A DNA stretch of 64,000 nucleotides, taken from NCBI RefSeq assembly GCF_003719335.1, contig NZ_RIAS01000002.1, positions 434,001-498,000 of the forward strand, given 5' to 3'. Both the position numbers and the translations under genes were made by a program. This document shows, one piece after another, positions 7,914 to 17,146 of this stretch. The notes beneath the pieces were generated by a model that was given only the letters and a program-made list of their open reading frames with translations, was not told where the DNA came from and made no database searches. The stretch comes from Paenibacillus amylolyticus. Lineage in GTDB: Bacteria > Bacillota > Bacilli > Paenibacillales > Paenibacillaceae. The first letter of the stretch is position 1, and each line of letters begins with the position of its first letter.

Positions 7914-9569
7914 ATGCGAATGAGAAAAAAATGGATGTCCGGTTTTCTGACTTTGGCACTGAGTACCGTACTTGTGTTATCTGGCTGCTCCAGTAGCAAG
8001 GAAGGTGGGGAAGGTACGCCAGCACCTGCCGAAGGTAATGATCCTCCTACAGAAGCGGCCGCCCAGGATACGATGATTATGGGACGAGGCGGGGACTCGG
8101 TTGCGCTCGATCCTTCGATCGTAACGGATGGAGAATCCCTCAAGATCGGGCATCAGGTGTTTGATTCGCTCCTCGATTACAAAGAGGGTGGAACCGAAGT
8201 AGTTCCGGCGCTGGCTGAGAGCTGGGAAATTTCCGCGGACGGGCTGAAGTATGTGTTTAAGCTGAAATCCGGGGTGAAGTTCCACGATGGCACTGATTTT
8301 AACGCGGATGCCGTAGTGTTTAATTTTAATCGCTGGAGCGATCCGGCAAGTGAATATAAATTCGAAGGGGATTCCTTCGACTATTATGATTCCATGTTTG
8401 GGCCAGATGGCGCGCGTGTGATCAAGGAAGTGAAGGCACTCGATGAATCGACAGTGGAGTTTACCCTGAACCAGCCACAAGCTCCTTTCCTGCAAAATAT
8501 TGCGATGACTCCGTTTGGCATTGGCAGTCCAGCCGCCATTCAGGAGAAGAAAGAAAACTTCAAGAGCGAGCCTGTCGGCACCGGCCCGTTTGTCTTCAAA
8601 GAGTGGAAGCGGAATGACTCGATCACGCTGGAGAAAAATACAAACTACTGGAAGGAAGGTTTTCCGAAGCTGAACAAGGTGATCGTGCGCTCCATCCCAG
8701 ATAACACGGCTCGGTTCAATGCACTGCAAAATGGCGAGATCGATATTATGGAAGACCTGAATCCGGATGATCTGAGTATTCTGGAGGGCAATAGCGAGCT
8801 GCAGAAGATTGAACGTCCACCGTTCAACGTGGCATATATCGGATTTAATTTTAAGAAAAAACCGTTTGATAACGTCAAAGTCAGACAAGCGCTTAACCAT
8901 GCTGTGAACAAACAAGCCATCATCGATGCGTTCTTTGCTGGACAGGCAGAGCCCGCGGTGAACCCGATGCCACCTACGCTGTGGGGGTATAACGATGAGA
9001 TCGAAGATTACGCGTATGATCTGGAAAAAGCAAAAGCTTTGCTGGCCGAAGCCGGCTTCCCTGACGGATTGCCTGATCCGGTCACATTTTATGCCATGCC
9101 GGTATCCCGTCCGTACATGCCTGACGGCAAGAAGGTAGCCGAAGCGATTCAGGCTGATTTTGAGAAAATTGGTGTGAAAACAACCATCGAATCTCCGGAG
9201 TGGGCGACCTATCTGGAAGATTCCAAAGCCGGGGAGAAGGACGATCTCTACATGCTCGGCTGGACAGGGGACAACGGTGACCCGGACAACTTCCTGTATA
9301 CCCTTTTGGACAAAGACGCCATTCCAGGCAACAACCGCAGCTACTATGTAAATGAAGAGTTGCATACGTTGCTCACGAAAGCACAAATAGAGACGGATCA
9401 GGATAAACGTGCCGAACTGTACAAACAGGCTCAGGTCATCATCAAAGAAGACGCGCCTTGGATTCCACTTGTGCATACCACACCGATTCTCGCCGGGAAA
9501 GCAAGCCTGAAGGGTTTTGTAACCTCTCCGCTGGGAACAGAATCGTATGTGGGGGCTTATTTTGAATAA
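7914..9569 (+). CDS. ABC transporter solute-binding lipoprotein, peptide/nickel type (SBP family 5)
   Basis: 551-residue extracytoplasmic binding protein of the DppA/OppA/NikA class. A lipoprotein signal (MRMRKKWMSGF, hydrophobic core, lipobox L-S-G-C with Cys25) would anchor it to the membrane. The mature part shows family-5 landmarks: DSLLDYKEGGTEVVPALAES, FKLKSGVKFHDGTDFNADAV, VGTGPFVFKEW and VRQALNHAVNKQAI. The start is taken at ATG 7914 because GGGAAGGGTG is about 10 bp upstream; GTG 7902 and TTG 7905 are in frame but too close to or inside the RBS. It is followed after 263 bp by two permease genes of the same transporter class. Substrate (oligopeptide, dipeptide, nickel-chelate or other) cannot be determined. 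Confidence 0.9.
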   Translation: MRMRKKWMSGFLTLALSTVLVLSGCSSSKEGGEGTPAPAEGNDPPTEAAAQDTMIMGRGGDSVALDPSIVTDGESLKIGHQVFDSLLDYKEGGTEVVPALAESWEISADGLKYVFKLKSGVKFHDGTDFNADAVVFNFNRWSDPASEYKFEGDSFDYYDSMFGPDGARVIKEVKALDESTVEFTLNQPQAPFLQNIAMTPFGIGSPAAIQEKKENFKSEPVGTGPFVFKEWKRNDSITLEKNTNYWKEGFPKLNKVIVRSIPDNTARFNALQNGEIDIMEDLNPDDLSILEGNSELQKIERPPFNVAYIGFNFKKKPFDNVKVRQALNHAVNKQAIIDAFFAGQAEPAVNPMPPTLWGYNDEIEDYAYDLEKAKALLAEAGFPDGLPDPVTFYAMPVSRPYMPDGKKVAEAIQADFEKIGVKTTIESPEWATYLEDSKAGEKDDLYMLGWTGDNGDPDNFLYTLLDKDAIPGNNRSYYVNEELHTLLTKAQIETDQDKRAELYKQAQVIIKEDAPWIPLVHTTPILAGKASLKGFVTSPLGTESYVGAYFE

Positions 9570-9832
9570 GTGTGTTTACTGAAACTTGAGAGTGTTGTAG
9601 TGAAGTTCCAAAAGTAATAAAAAAACGCAAATGTGGCCTGCAGACGACCACGTAAATGTAAAACTAAACGCAAGTGTTAAACCAAGTTATGCGCTGGCGG
9701 ACATGCAATGCTTATTAGATTTTACATCCGGGTAGTGACGAGCCAAAGCATACGTGTTCGTCAGCGTTATTTCTATTATTTTGCCAAAGTTGAAATCATG
9801 CAGATGAACCCTTTAGGGCAGGTGATCTGGAA

Positions 9833-10837
9833 GTGAACAGCTATATTGTCAAACGTGTGCTGGTACTGCTGCCCGTTTTGCTGGGCATGACATTGATCGT
9901 TTTTTCTATCATTCATGCCATACCTGGTGATCCGGCCGAGACAATTCTGGGGCAAAAGGCAACGGAACAATCCAAACAGGCTCTAAGGGATCAGCTCGGA
10001 CTGGACAAACCCTGGTTCCAGCAATATTTCGCCTATCTAGGCGACTTGCTGAAAGGGGATCTGGGCACATCCATTCGCACCAAGGTGCCTATTGCCCAGG
10101 AAATCGTGCCTTATCTGACAGCGACACTCGAACTTACGATGGCAAGTATGTTGTTTGCTGTCATTATTGGTGTGAATGCAGGGATTGTTAGCGCATGGAA
10201 GCACAACTCCTGGTTTGATTACTGCTGCATGGTGATTGCGCTTGTAGGTGTATCGATGCCGATTTTTTGGCTCGGGTTAATGGAGCAATGGCTGTTTGCC
10301 AACAAACTGCAATGGCTGCCGTCTATTGGACGAATGAACGCACGTGATCCGGTAGAGGCGATTACGGGTTTGTATGTGCTGGATACGATGTTTGCCGGAC
10401 GCTGGGATCAGCTGTGGACGGTGACCAAACATCTGATTCTGCCAAGTGTAGCACTGGGCACCATCCCGATGGCTGTGATCGCGCGCATGACACGTTCCAG
10501 CATGCTGGAAGTGATGAGTTCCGATTATATTCGTACCGCCAAGGCGAAAGGATTGGGGCCGTTTTTTGTCGTATACGGGCATGCGCTGAAAAATGCATTT
10601 ATCCCTGTGTTGACTGTCATCGGCATTCAAACTGGCTCCCTGCTGGGTGGCGCGGTGCTGACGGAAACGATTTTTGCCTGGCCGGGTGTAGGGCGTTATA
10701 TATATGAAGCGATTAGTTCACGGGATTATCCTGTGATTCAGAGTGGAATCTTGATCGTAGCTTTCTTTTTTGTGTTGATCAATCTGATTGTCGATTTGCT
10801 CTATGCAGTGTTTGATCCGAGAATCAGCTACAAATAG
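9833..10837 (+). CDS. DppB/OppB-type ABC transporter permease
   Basis: 334-residue inner-membrane permease with six predicted hydrophobic segments. It begins NSYIVKRVLVLLPVLLGMTL and IPGDPAE, the standard OppB N-terminus, and carries the EAA-like coupling motif SSDYIRTAKAKGLG about 75 residues before the end of the core, followed by HALKNAFIPVLTVIG and the GGAVLTETIFAWPGVGRY signature. A GTG start is used, with AGGTGAT about 7 bp upstream. Pairs with the following DppC-type subunit and the preceding lipoprotein. No ATPase genes are adjacent. Confidence 0.9.
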   Translation: MNSYIVKRVLVLLPVLLGMTLIVFSIIHAIPGDPAETILGQKATEQSKQALRDQLGLDKPWFQQYFAYLGDLLKGDLGTSIRTKVPIAQEIVPYLTATLELTMASMLFAVIIGVNAGIVSAWKHNSWFDYCCMVIALVGVSMPIFWLGLMEQWLFANKLQWLPSIGRMNARDPVEAITGLYVLDTMFAGRWDQLWTVTKHLILPSVALGTIPMAVIARMTRSSMLEVMSSDYIRTAKAKGLGPFFVVYGHALKNAFIPVLTVIGIQTGSLLGGAVLTETIFAWPGVGRYIYEAISSRDYPVIQSGILIVAFFFVLINLIVDLLYAVFDPRISYK

Positions 10838-10980
10838 GAAACCGGATTCACAGGCATACCCATGCAAGGAAGCAAGCAACCTTGTACCTTGTGAAAGAAG
10901 TTGCTTCGGAAGCTTAGGCTGTGCATGTGTCACCGAATTTTCCCGTTCAACATATCTAAGTTCAGCAAAGGAGAACCTGT

Positions 10981-11880
10981 ATGGCCAAATTGTCGACCAA
11001 TACCGGACAAACCGTTGACGCAGCCAGTGCGAGTAGATCGGGTCCTTGGCGTGAGGCGTGGAGGACGTTTCGGCGAAATCAACTTGCGTTGGCAGGCTTG
11101 ATCATTATTGTTTTTTTCATCGTATTAGCCTTCCTTGCTCCCTATATTGCGCCTTATGATTACAAAGAGCAGGTGTTACAGGACAGGCTTCAAGCTCCGT
11201 CGGCAGAGCACTGGTTCGGGACAGATGACCTGGGACGGGATGTGTTTTCGCGTGTGATTCACGGCGCACGAATATCGTTGTGGGTTGGATTTTTTTCCGT
11301 CATTGGTTCGATTATTGCTGGAGCATTGCTCGGACTGGTTGCGGGGTTCTATGGGAAATGGGCGGATATGCTGATCTCACGTCTGTTTGATATTTTACTG
11401 GCGTTTCCAGGCATCTTGCTGGCGATCGCGATTGTCGCAATTCTGGGCCCTTCTTTGCAGAATGCATTGCTCGCCATTGCCATCGTGAATATTCCAACGT
11501 ATGGACGGTTGGTGCGGTCGCGTGTACTTAGCTTGCGGCAGGAGGAGTTTATTACATCAGCACGAACATTGGGAGCGGGCAACGGACGAATCTTGTTTCG
11601 GCACATTTTACCAAACAGTCTTACTCCACTTATTGTGCAGGGTACACTCGGAATCGGTACAGCGATTATCGAGGCAGCGGCGCTTGGATTTCTAGGTATG
11701 GGCGCACAACCGCCAGATCCGGAATGGGGCAAGATGCTTTCGGATTCACGCCAGTATATCCAAAAGGCACCATGGACGCTCATTTTTCCCGGTCTCTCCA
11801 TTATGTTGACGGTACTTGGTTTCAATCTCATGGGTGATGGCCTGCGTGACACTCTTGATCCAAAGATGGCGAAGAAATAG
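10981..11880 (+). CDS. DppC/OppC-type ABC transporter permease
   Basis: 299-residue second permease. Residues ~15-70 match the OppC_N segment (WREAWRTFRRNQLALAGL, a membrane helix and APYIAPYDYKEQ), followed by HWFGTDDLGRDVFSRVIHGAR, a hallmark of OppC-type subunits, and the EAA loop ITSARTLGAGNGRILFRH. C-terminal GAQPPDPEWGKMLSDSRQYI is also typical. RBS AAAGGAGAACCTGT precedes ATG. The 143-bp gap to the first permease contains the imperfect hairpin AAGCAAC/GTTGCTT. A terminator follows at 11895-11926, ending the operon without ATP-binding subunits. Confidence 0.9.
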   Translation: MAKLSTNTGQTVDAASASRSGPWREAWRTFRRNQLALAGLIIIVFFIVLAFLAPYIAPYDYKEQVLQDRLQAPSAEHWFGTDDLGRDVFSRVIHGARISLWVGFFSVIGSIIAGALLGLVAGFYGKWADMLISRLFDILLAFPGILLAIAIVAILGPSLQNALLAIAIVNIPTYGRLVRSRVLSLRQEEFITSARTLGAGNGRILFRHILPNSLTPLIVQGTLGIGTAIIEAAALGFLGMGAQPPDPEWGKMLSDSRQYIQKAPWTLIFPGLSIMLTVLGFNLMGDGLRDTLDPKMAKK

Positions 11881-11894
11881 CCGATTTCACCCAA

Positions 11895-11926
11895 CCGTCC
11901 CGAATATCCATTCGTGGCGGTTTTTG
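11895..11926 (+). terminator. Terminator of the peptide-type ABC operon
   Basis: Stem CCGTCCCGAAT / ATTCGTGGCGG with one mismatch and one G-T pair, four-base loop, followed by TTTTT. Confidence 0.75.
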
Positions 11927-12035
11927 TATTGCTGGAGCAAGTGCGTTACACTTTGAAGGGTGGTTGTCCGTATAGAAGTTTAATCGTTTTTTACAGAGTG
12001 AAATCAATCATTTTGTTAAAATAAGCCTTTCTGTA

Positions 12036-12065
12036 TTGACACCCAATTTTCCCATATGTTATATA
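12036..12065 (+). promoter_or_regulatory. Sigma-A-type promoter of htpG
   Basis: TTGACA at 12036-12041 and TTATAT at 12059-12064 with 17-bp spacing (TATATA at 18 bp is also possible). The predicted start lies just before or in the CIRCE element. Confidence 0.65.
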
Positions 12066-12076
12066 AAAAGAAGGGT

Positions 12077-12103
12077 TTAGCACTCTTTCTATATGAGTGC
12101 TAA
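12077..12103 (+). promoter_or_regulatory. CIRCE element (HrcA operator)
   Basis: TTAGCACTC, nine bases, GAGTGCTAA: an exact match to the CIRCE consensus bound by the heat-shock repressor HrcA. It lies immediately downstream of the htpG promoter, in the 5' leader, the classic position for repression of groE and dnaK operons. Confidence 0.95.
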
Positions 12104-12220
12104 CAGAGTGACGAATACACACCACTACATATGGAATGGTTTTATCGAAAATATGGCTCAGTACGCCCATACTTTCAACTGGATCATTCAATACCCAAAT
12201 TCGAAAGGAGCACTTCATTC

Positions 12221-14104
12221 ATGGCGATTAAAAAAGAATTTCAGGCAGAATCCAAACGTTTGCTGGATATGATGATCAACTCCATTTACACTCAGAAAGA
12301 AATTTTTCTCAGAGAGTTGATCTCGAACTCCAGTGATGCCATCGACAAAATTTATTACAAAGCACTGACAGACGACACACTCGTCTTCAACAAAGAGGAT
12401 TACTTCATTAAGCTGACAGTAGATAAAGATAACCGTACGCTTACGATCACGGATACCGGGATTGGTATGACACAGGAAGAGCTGGAGAATAACCTGGGTG
12501 TCATTGCGAAGAGTGGTTCCCTGGCCTTCAAAAAAGAGAACGAAGCTAAAGACGGCCATAACATTATCGGTCAATTCGGGGTAGGTTTCTACTCGGCGTT
12601 CATGGTGGCGGACAAGCTGACGGTAACGAGTAAAACGCTGGGCAGCAACGAAGCGTGGAAATGGGAATCCGAAGGTGCCGACGGCTACACGATTACACCT
12701 GCGGAGAAAGACACCGTGGGTACAGAAATCGTTCTAACAATTAAACAAAACACCGAAGAAGACTCGTATGATGAGTTTTTGGAAGAGTATCGCTTGAGAT
12801 CCATCATCAAGAAATACTCTGACTTCATTCGTTATCCGATCAAAATGGATGTGACCAATCACCGTCCGAAGGAAGGTACGGAGAACGAGTTCGAGGATTA
12901 CAAGGAAGAACAAACGGTCAATAGCATGGTGCCGATCTGGCGTAAAAATAAAAGCGAACTGACTGAAGAAGACTATACCAACTTCTATATGGAGAAACGG
13001 TACGGTTTTGACAAACCGCTGAAACATCTGCACATTAGCGCAGACGGCGCTGTAGTGTACAATGCGATTCTGTTTATCCCGGAGAATACACCGTTTGACT
13101 ACTATACCAAAGAGTATGAAAAAGGGCTCGAACTTTACTCCAACGGTGTATTGATCATGGATAAGTGCGGCGACTTGTTGCCAGATTACTTTGGTTTTGT
13201 CAAAGGTATGGTGGATTCCGAGGATCTGTCTCTGAACATCTCCCGTGAGATGCTTCAGCATGACCGTCAGCTGAGCCTGATTGCGAAGAACATCAAAAAC
13301 AAAATTAAAGGCCAATTGCAAAGCCTGCTCAAAGACGAGCGCGAGAACTACGAGAAGTTCTATCAAGCGTTTGGTCGTCAGCTGAAATACGGCGTATACA
13401 GCGATTATGGCGCAAACAAAGACACATTGCAGGATCTATTGCTGTTCACGTCTTCTAAAGAGAACAAGCTGGTGAGCTTGGATGAATATGTTTCCAGAAT
13501 GCCGGAAGATCAGAAGTATATCTATTATGCTGCGGGTGAGTCCATCAGCCGGATCGAAAAACTGCCACAGATCGAAGGGGTGTTGGAAAAAGGGTACGAA
13601 GTGCTCTACTTCACCGACGATATCGATGAATTCGCGATCAAGATGATCATGAACTACAAGGAAAAAGAGTTCAAATCGATCTCCAGCGGTGATCTGGGTA
13701 TCGAAGACAGTGCAGAGAAGGAAGAGAACGAAGCACAGGACAATGACAACAAGGAATTGTTCGAAGCCATGCAGGCTCAATTGGCAGGTAAAGTCAAAGC
13801 GGTGAAAGCGTCCAAACGCCTTCGCAGCCATCCCGTATGTTTGTCCACAGAGGGCGAACTGACGATCGAGATGGAAAAGGTGCTCAAAGCTATGCCGAAC
13901 AGCGGCGATGTTCAAGCGGACAAAGTGTTGGAGATCAACGTGAACCATGATGTATTCAAATCGTTGAAAGACGCTTTTGCGCAGGATAAAGAGAAGCTGA
14001 GCTTGTATACGAGCCTCTTGTATCACCAAGCATTGCTGATTGAAGGATTGCCGATTCAAGATCCGGTAGAGTTTACGAATGATATCTGCAAAGTGATGGT
14101 GTAA
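12221..14104 (+). CDS. htpG: Molecular chaperone HtpG (bacterial Hsp90)
   Basis: 627-residue Hsp90, the usual bacterial length. The N-terminal GHKL ATPase domain shows [16 protein letters not shown], the nucleotide-binding TDTGIGMT, and the lid/G-loop [16 protein letters not shown]. The middle domain contains the conserved [14 protein letters not shown] stretch with the catalytic-arginine region; the C-terminal dimerisation domain runs to the end ([13 protein letters not shown]). The start is at ATG 12221 ([11 protein letters not shown]) because GAAAGGAG lies 10-15 bp upstream and this is the conserved N-terminus; an in-frame open stretch to 12131 is leader. A perfect CIRCE at 12077-12103 indicates HrcA control, which differs from B. 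subtilis, where htpG is not in the HrcA regulon. Cytoplasmic ATP-dependent folding and stress chaperone. Confidence 0.97.
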   Translation: MAIKKEFQAESKRLLDMMINSIYTQKEIFLRELISNSSDAIDKIYYKALTDDTLVFNKEDYFIKLTVDKDNRTLTITDTGIGMTQEELENNLGVIAKSGSLAFKKENEAKDGHNIIGQFGVGFYSAFMVADKLTVTSKTLGSNEAWKWESEGADGYTITPAEKDTVGTEIVLTIKQNTEEDSYDEFLEEYRLRSIIKKYSDFIRYPIKMDVTNHRPKEGTENEFEDYKEEQTVNSMVPIWRKNKSELTEEDYTNFYMEKRYGFDKPLKHLHISADGAVVYNAILFIPENTPFDYYTKEYEKGLELYSNGVLIMDKCGDLLPDYFGFVKGMVDSEDLSLNISREMLQHDRQLSLIAKNIKNKIKGQLQSLLKDERENYEKFYQAFGRQLKYGVYSDYGANKDTLQDLLLFTSSKENKLVSLDEYVSRMPEDQKYIYYAAGESISRIEKLPQIEGVLEKGYEVLYFTDDIDEFAIKMIMNYKEKEFKSISSGDLGIEDSAEKEENEAQDNDNKELFEAMQAQLAGKVKAVKASKRLRSHPVCLSTEGELTIEMEKVLKAMPNSGDVQADKVLEINVNHDVFKSLKDAFAQDKEKLSLYTSLLYHQALLIEGLPIQDPVEFTNDICKVMV

Positions 14105-14143
14105 GTCTGTTAGATATAAGATATAAAATTTAGTTTGCAGTTT

Positions 14144-14177
14144 GACCCGACAGGACGTTATTGGCCTGTCGGGTTTT
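14144..14177 (+). terminator. Terminator after htpG
   Basis: GACCCGACAGG / CCTGTCGGGTTTT stem with about ten-base loop, ending in T4. Confidence 0.8.
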
Positions 14178-14365
14178 CATATATATGGAGGTTCTTAATT
14201 CTATGCACAGACACTAGTCTCGCAGGGTATAATAAATAGAGAGAGTGTGGTACATCAGTAGTTGATGTAAGAAGAGATGACATGACAGACGGATTTTGCT
14301 TTTCGAAACCGCAGATGTTGTGTATAATCACTCAAAATAGAGACAGTCGGCTAGGAGTGATTCAC

Positions 14366-15781
14366 ATGCAATGGCATGATCTGAGAGAACATAGACAATA
14401 CCCTGAACTTACGAAACTGGAAGGCTCTCGTGCGGCGTATGAGCGCGACTATTCGCGATTGATTCATTCCCCAACGTTCCGGAGATTGCAGGGGAAATCA
14501 CAAGTGTTTGGTGCAGGCACAGGGGATTATTACCGGACACGTCTGACCCATTCCCTTGAGGTGGCACAGATTGCACGAGAAGCGGCGAGAAGTCTGCTAC
14601 GGCATTACCCGGAGGTAGATTGGGGCCGGGCAGAGAGCCCTGGACTGATCATAGATTCGGAAGTTGTAGAATGTGCAGCGATCGCACATGACTTTGGTCA
14701 TCCACCTTTTGGACATAAAGGGGAAGAAGTGCTTGATGGTATTTTAGACGATCTGATCAACAGCGAGACGAAGAAGATTATGAAAAAAAGTCGGGCAGCA
14801 AAAGCTCCTAAGGCTGAATCCGACGTGCGAGCAGAGTTGAAACGGAAATATGAGCATTTTGAAGGCAACGCACATAACTTCCGCCTGATCATGTATTTGG
14901 AGAAACGTGAAGATATCGATGGACTGAATTTGTCGGATGCTGTGCTGCTAGGGATCAACAAGTACCCGTACCCTGGAACAGAAAGCAAAAAAGGCATGTA
15001 CCACCACGAGTGGCAGTACATTCGTGAGATTCGGGAGCGCTGGAACATCCCGGCAGGCAAGAAAACGCTTGAAGCACAACTGATGGATCTATGCGATGAT
15101 ATTGCGTATTCCGCACATGACCTGGAGGATGGCATTAAGGCAGGCAAAATCGAGGTGCATGAGCATTTTCTGCAAGACCAGCATATCAACAGGCTCATCG
15201 TAGACAAAATTACTACACTTGAAGATCTGTTCTGGAAGGGCTGGACAAGGGAAGCAATCGCGGAAAAAGTGGAAGAAGTCCTCGCATCGTTCCTGCGCAT
15301 CTGGAATGAGAAAATGCCTTTCTGCGAGCATGATTACTCGCGTACTCGTCGTGAGGTAAAGGCCTATTGGGTCAGTCTTTTCGTAGGCAGTCTGGGAGTC
15401 ATCGATGAAGGGGATTGGAAAAAAGTAACCTTTGTCCGCGAAGGCGTAGAAGACCTCGACATGCTGCGCACCGTGAGTGTACTCAAGAGTTTCGCCTGGG
15501 TGACGATGATTCGGGATCTGCGTGTTCAGCGCTTGCAGAAGCGCAGTGAGTGGATGATTAAACGGCTCTGGGATGCATTTCTCGATCCAGAAACGTCAAA
15601 ATCCATCATTCCTTCCGATTGGTTGCAACGATATGAGAAGGATCAAGCCAAAGCGCAGCCGATCTGGACTTGGGAACATATGGTGATTGATTATATTGCT
15701 GGGATGACCGATGCATTTGCTGAGAAAATTTATAATGAACTTTACGGCCTGAAGGTCGGTTCGATCTATGATCTGGACTAA
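14366..15781 (+). CDS. dgt: Deoxyguanosinetriphosphate triphosphohydrolase-like HD protein
   Basis: 471-residue HD-superfamily dNTP triphosphohydrolase (dNTP to nucleoside plus tripolyphosphate). Early residues show FRRLQGKSQVFG and the first metal ligand in TRLTHSLEVAQIARE; the HD pair is in IAHDFGHPPFGHKGEE; further conserved points are EGNAHNFRLIMYLE and LCDDIAYSAHDLEDGI. The start is ATG 14366 (MQWHDLREHRQYPEL), with CTAGGAGTG nine bases upstream; an in-frame ATG at 14282 has no RBS. A TATAAT-like hexamer occurs near 14229. The 3' end overlaps the next gene by 14 bp. Exact nucleotide preference is unknown, so it is best treated as a dGTPase-like protein. Confidence 0.9.
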   Translation: MQWHDLREHRQYPELTKLEGSRAAYERDYSRLIHSPTFRRLQGKSQVFGAGTGDYYRTRLTHSLEVAQIAREAARSLLRHYPEVDWGRAESPGLIIDSEVVECAAIAHDFGHPPFGHKGEEVLDGILDDLINSETKKIMKKSRAAKAPKAESDVRAELKRKYEHFEGNAHNFRLIMYLEKREDIDGLNLSDAVLLGINKYPYPGTESKKGMYHHEWQYIREIRERWNIPAGKKTLEAQLMDLCDDIAYSAHDLEDGIKAGKIEVHEHFLQDQHINRLIVDKITTLEDLFWKGWTREAIAEKVEEVLASFLRIWNEKMPFCEHDYSRTRREVKAYWVSLFVGSLGVIDEGDWKKVTFVREGVEDLDMLRTVSVLKSFAWVTMIRDLRVQRLQKRSEWMIKRLWDAFLDPETSKSIIPSDWLQRYEKDQAKAQPIWTWEHMVIDYIAGMTDAFAEKIYNELYGLKVGSIYDLD

Positions 15782-16808
15782 TGCAGGAAAGAAGTGGGGT
15801 ATCGACACCCAAGATCGTTCTGGAGAAAAGTTTAGTCTGGGCGTGTTGGATCTCGTTCCTAGACTGAATGGGGCATCCGCTGAGCACGCTCTTCAGCAAG
15901 CAGTACTGTTGGCTCAACAAGCTGAAGCATGGGGATATAGACGATACTGGGCTTCTGAGCATCATGATATGGCTGAACTTGCTTCTGCTTCTCCTGAGGT
16001 GCTGCTGTCTCATATTGGTGCAAAGACAGATACCATTCTGCTTGGGTCGGGAGCCGTTCTTCTTCCGCATTATAGTCCGCTCAAGGTTGCGGAGTCGTTC
16101 CGCCTGCTGGCCTCGCTCTATCCGGGACGGATCGAGCTTGGATTGGGAAGAGCGCCGGGCGGAGGGCCTCATGCAACGATGGCGCTTAGTGGAAATTATT
16201 TGCAGCATGTCTCCGATCTGCCCGCCAAACTGGCTTCGCTTACCGAGTTGCTGGAAGATCGTTTTGCGTATGAGGATGTTATGGTTACAGCGCGTCCGGT
16301 CCCGGAAATTCCATTATCTCTATGGATGCTAGGTACCAATGTCAAAAGCGCAGTATATGCTGCACAGTTTGGTATGGGTTATGTTTTTGGACAGTTCATG
16401 AGTGATTCGGACGGGGTGGAGGCTGTACGCCGTTATCGAGAGGAATTCGTGCCTAGTGCCGGGCTGAAGGAACCCGAAGTCATGGTGGCAGTCAGTGCAA
16501 TGTGTGCGGCAACGGAGAACGATGCTATACATTGGAGCATGGAGATAGCGAGCCAGCGCAAAGGAAATCGTGACACAAACGAGCGAGAAAAAAACATGGA
16601 TACGGTCAAGGGCAGCTCTCAGAGTAATTCTTCCAACAAAGAGGATAAAGAAGTGCAACGGCATGTTGCCGGCACACCCGAACAAATATGGCAATACATT
16701 CGGCAAGCAGGGCAACGGCTAAATACCAACCGCATACTCGTGGTAACGGCTGGTCCTGATTATGAACGCAGGCTGGAGTCCTATCGTTTGCTAGCTGGGC
16801 TTCGGTGA
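15768..16808 (+). CDS. Luciferase-like (LLM class) flavin-dependent oxidoreductase, MsnO8-like
   Basis: 346-residue TIM-barrel flavin-dependent monooxygenase-like protein. The core shows FSLGVLDLVPRLNG, WGYRRYWASEHHDM, VLLPHYSPLKVAESFRLL and YPGRIELGLGRAPGG, the typical order for the bacterial-luciferase-like MsnO8 group. Between about residues 262 and 300 there is a polar low-complexity insertion (SQRKGNRDTNEREKN, SSQSNSSNKEDKE) before the conserved GTPEQIWQYI segment. Starts at ATG 15768, overlapping the dgt end by 14 bp, with AAGGTCGG upstream; translational coupling is likely. Natural substrate unknown. A partial hairpin terminator follows at 16912-16951. Confidence 0.8.
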   Translation: MIWTNAGKKWGIDTQDRSGEKFSLGVLDLVPRLNGASAEHALQQAVLLAQQAEAWGYRRYWASEHHDMAELASASPEVLLSHIGAKTDTILLGSGAVLLPHYSPLKVAESFRLLASLYPGRIELGLGRAPGGGPHATMALSGNYLQHVSDLPAKLASLTELLEDRFAYEDVMVTARPVPEIPLSLWMLGTNVKSAVYAAQFGMGYVFGQFMSDSDGVEAVRRYREEFVPSAGLKEPEVMVAVSAMCAATENDAIHWSMEIASQRKGNRDTNEREKNMDTVKGSSQSNSSNKEDKEVQRHVAGTPEQIWQYIRQAGQRLNTNRILVVTAGPDYERRLESYRLLAGLR

Positions 16809-16911
16809 AATTGTTGAATCGTTTTTGAAAAAGAGATAAATGTAGAATGAGTTAAAGGGCAAATTGAATCTGATTAAACCTAATCAAGTGTTAGGTGATG
16901 CTAAGGTGGCT

Positions 16912-16951
16912 ATGAGCTGCAGATCTGAATAATACAGGTCTTGCAGCTCAT
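16912..16951 (+). terminator. Hairpin, probable terminator
   Basis: ATGAGCTGCA / TGCAGCTCAT arms with a partly paired 20-base interior (GATCTG/CAGGTC). The tail TTCTCATT is only weakly T-rich. Located in the 338-bp gap between the LLM gene and the chemoreceptor. Confidence 0.5.
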
Positions 16952-16989
16952 TTCTCATTCAATAAAGTTCAACAAAATTTCACGGATTA

Positions 16990-17019
16990 CAGCGTCTAAC
17001 GACAAAAGAATGCTATAAT
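16990..17019 (+). promoter_or_regulatory. Upstream region of chemoreceptor: repeated 17-mer and TATAAT
   Basis: CAGCGTCTAACGACAAA (16990-17006) is repeated exactly at 55551-55567 upstream of the CxxC gene. It contains CGTCTAA, which resembles the -10 element of several Firmicute ECF-sigma promoters; TTCAACAAAATTT upstream could serve as the AAC-type -35, although the spacing is 2-3 bp long. A separate TATAAT is at 17014-17019 without a good -35. Which element is used is unknown. Confidence 0.35.
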
Positions 17020-17146
17020 ACTTTATCGCTATCATGCAGATATATTATATTAGAGTGTAATTTGCAAGGGGCCAATAGATGGGTTTAATTGCGAGAAAAG
17101 CACTAAATTGTAAATGTGGCGAAAGTTGTCATGAGGAGGAAATTAT

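Noticed and set aside
7977..9476. 499-codon open frame on the minus strand opposite the solute-binding protein gene
   Set aside because: No RBS, unusual amino acid composition and exact overlap with a clear SBP family-5 gene; a codon-bias shadow.
12734..14059. Long minus-strand open frames opposite htpG (also opposite gltB at 29819-30649 and 31601-32287)
   Set aside because: They mirror highly expressed genes with biased codons and show no family motif or RBS.
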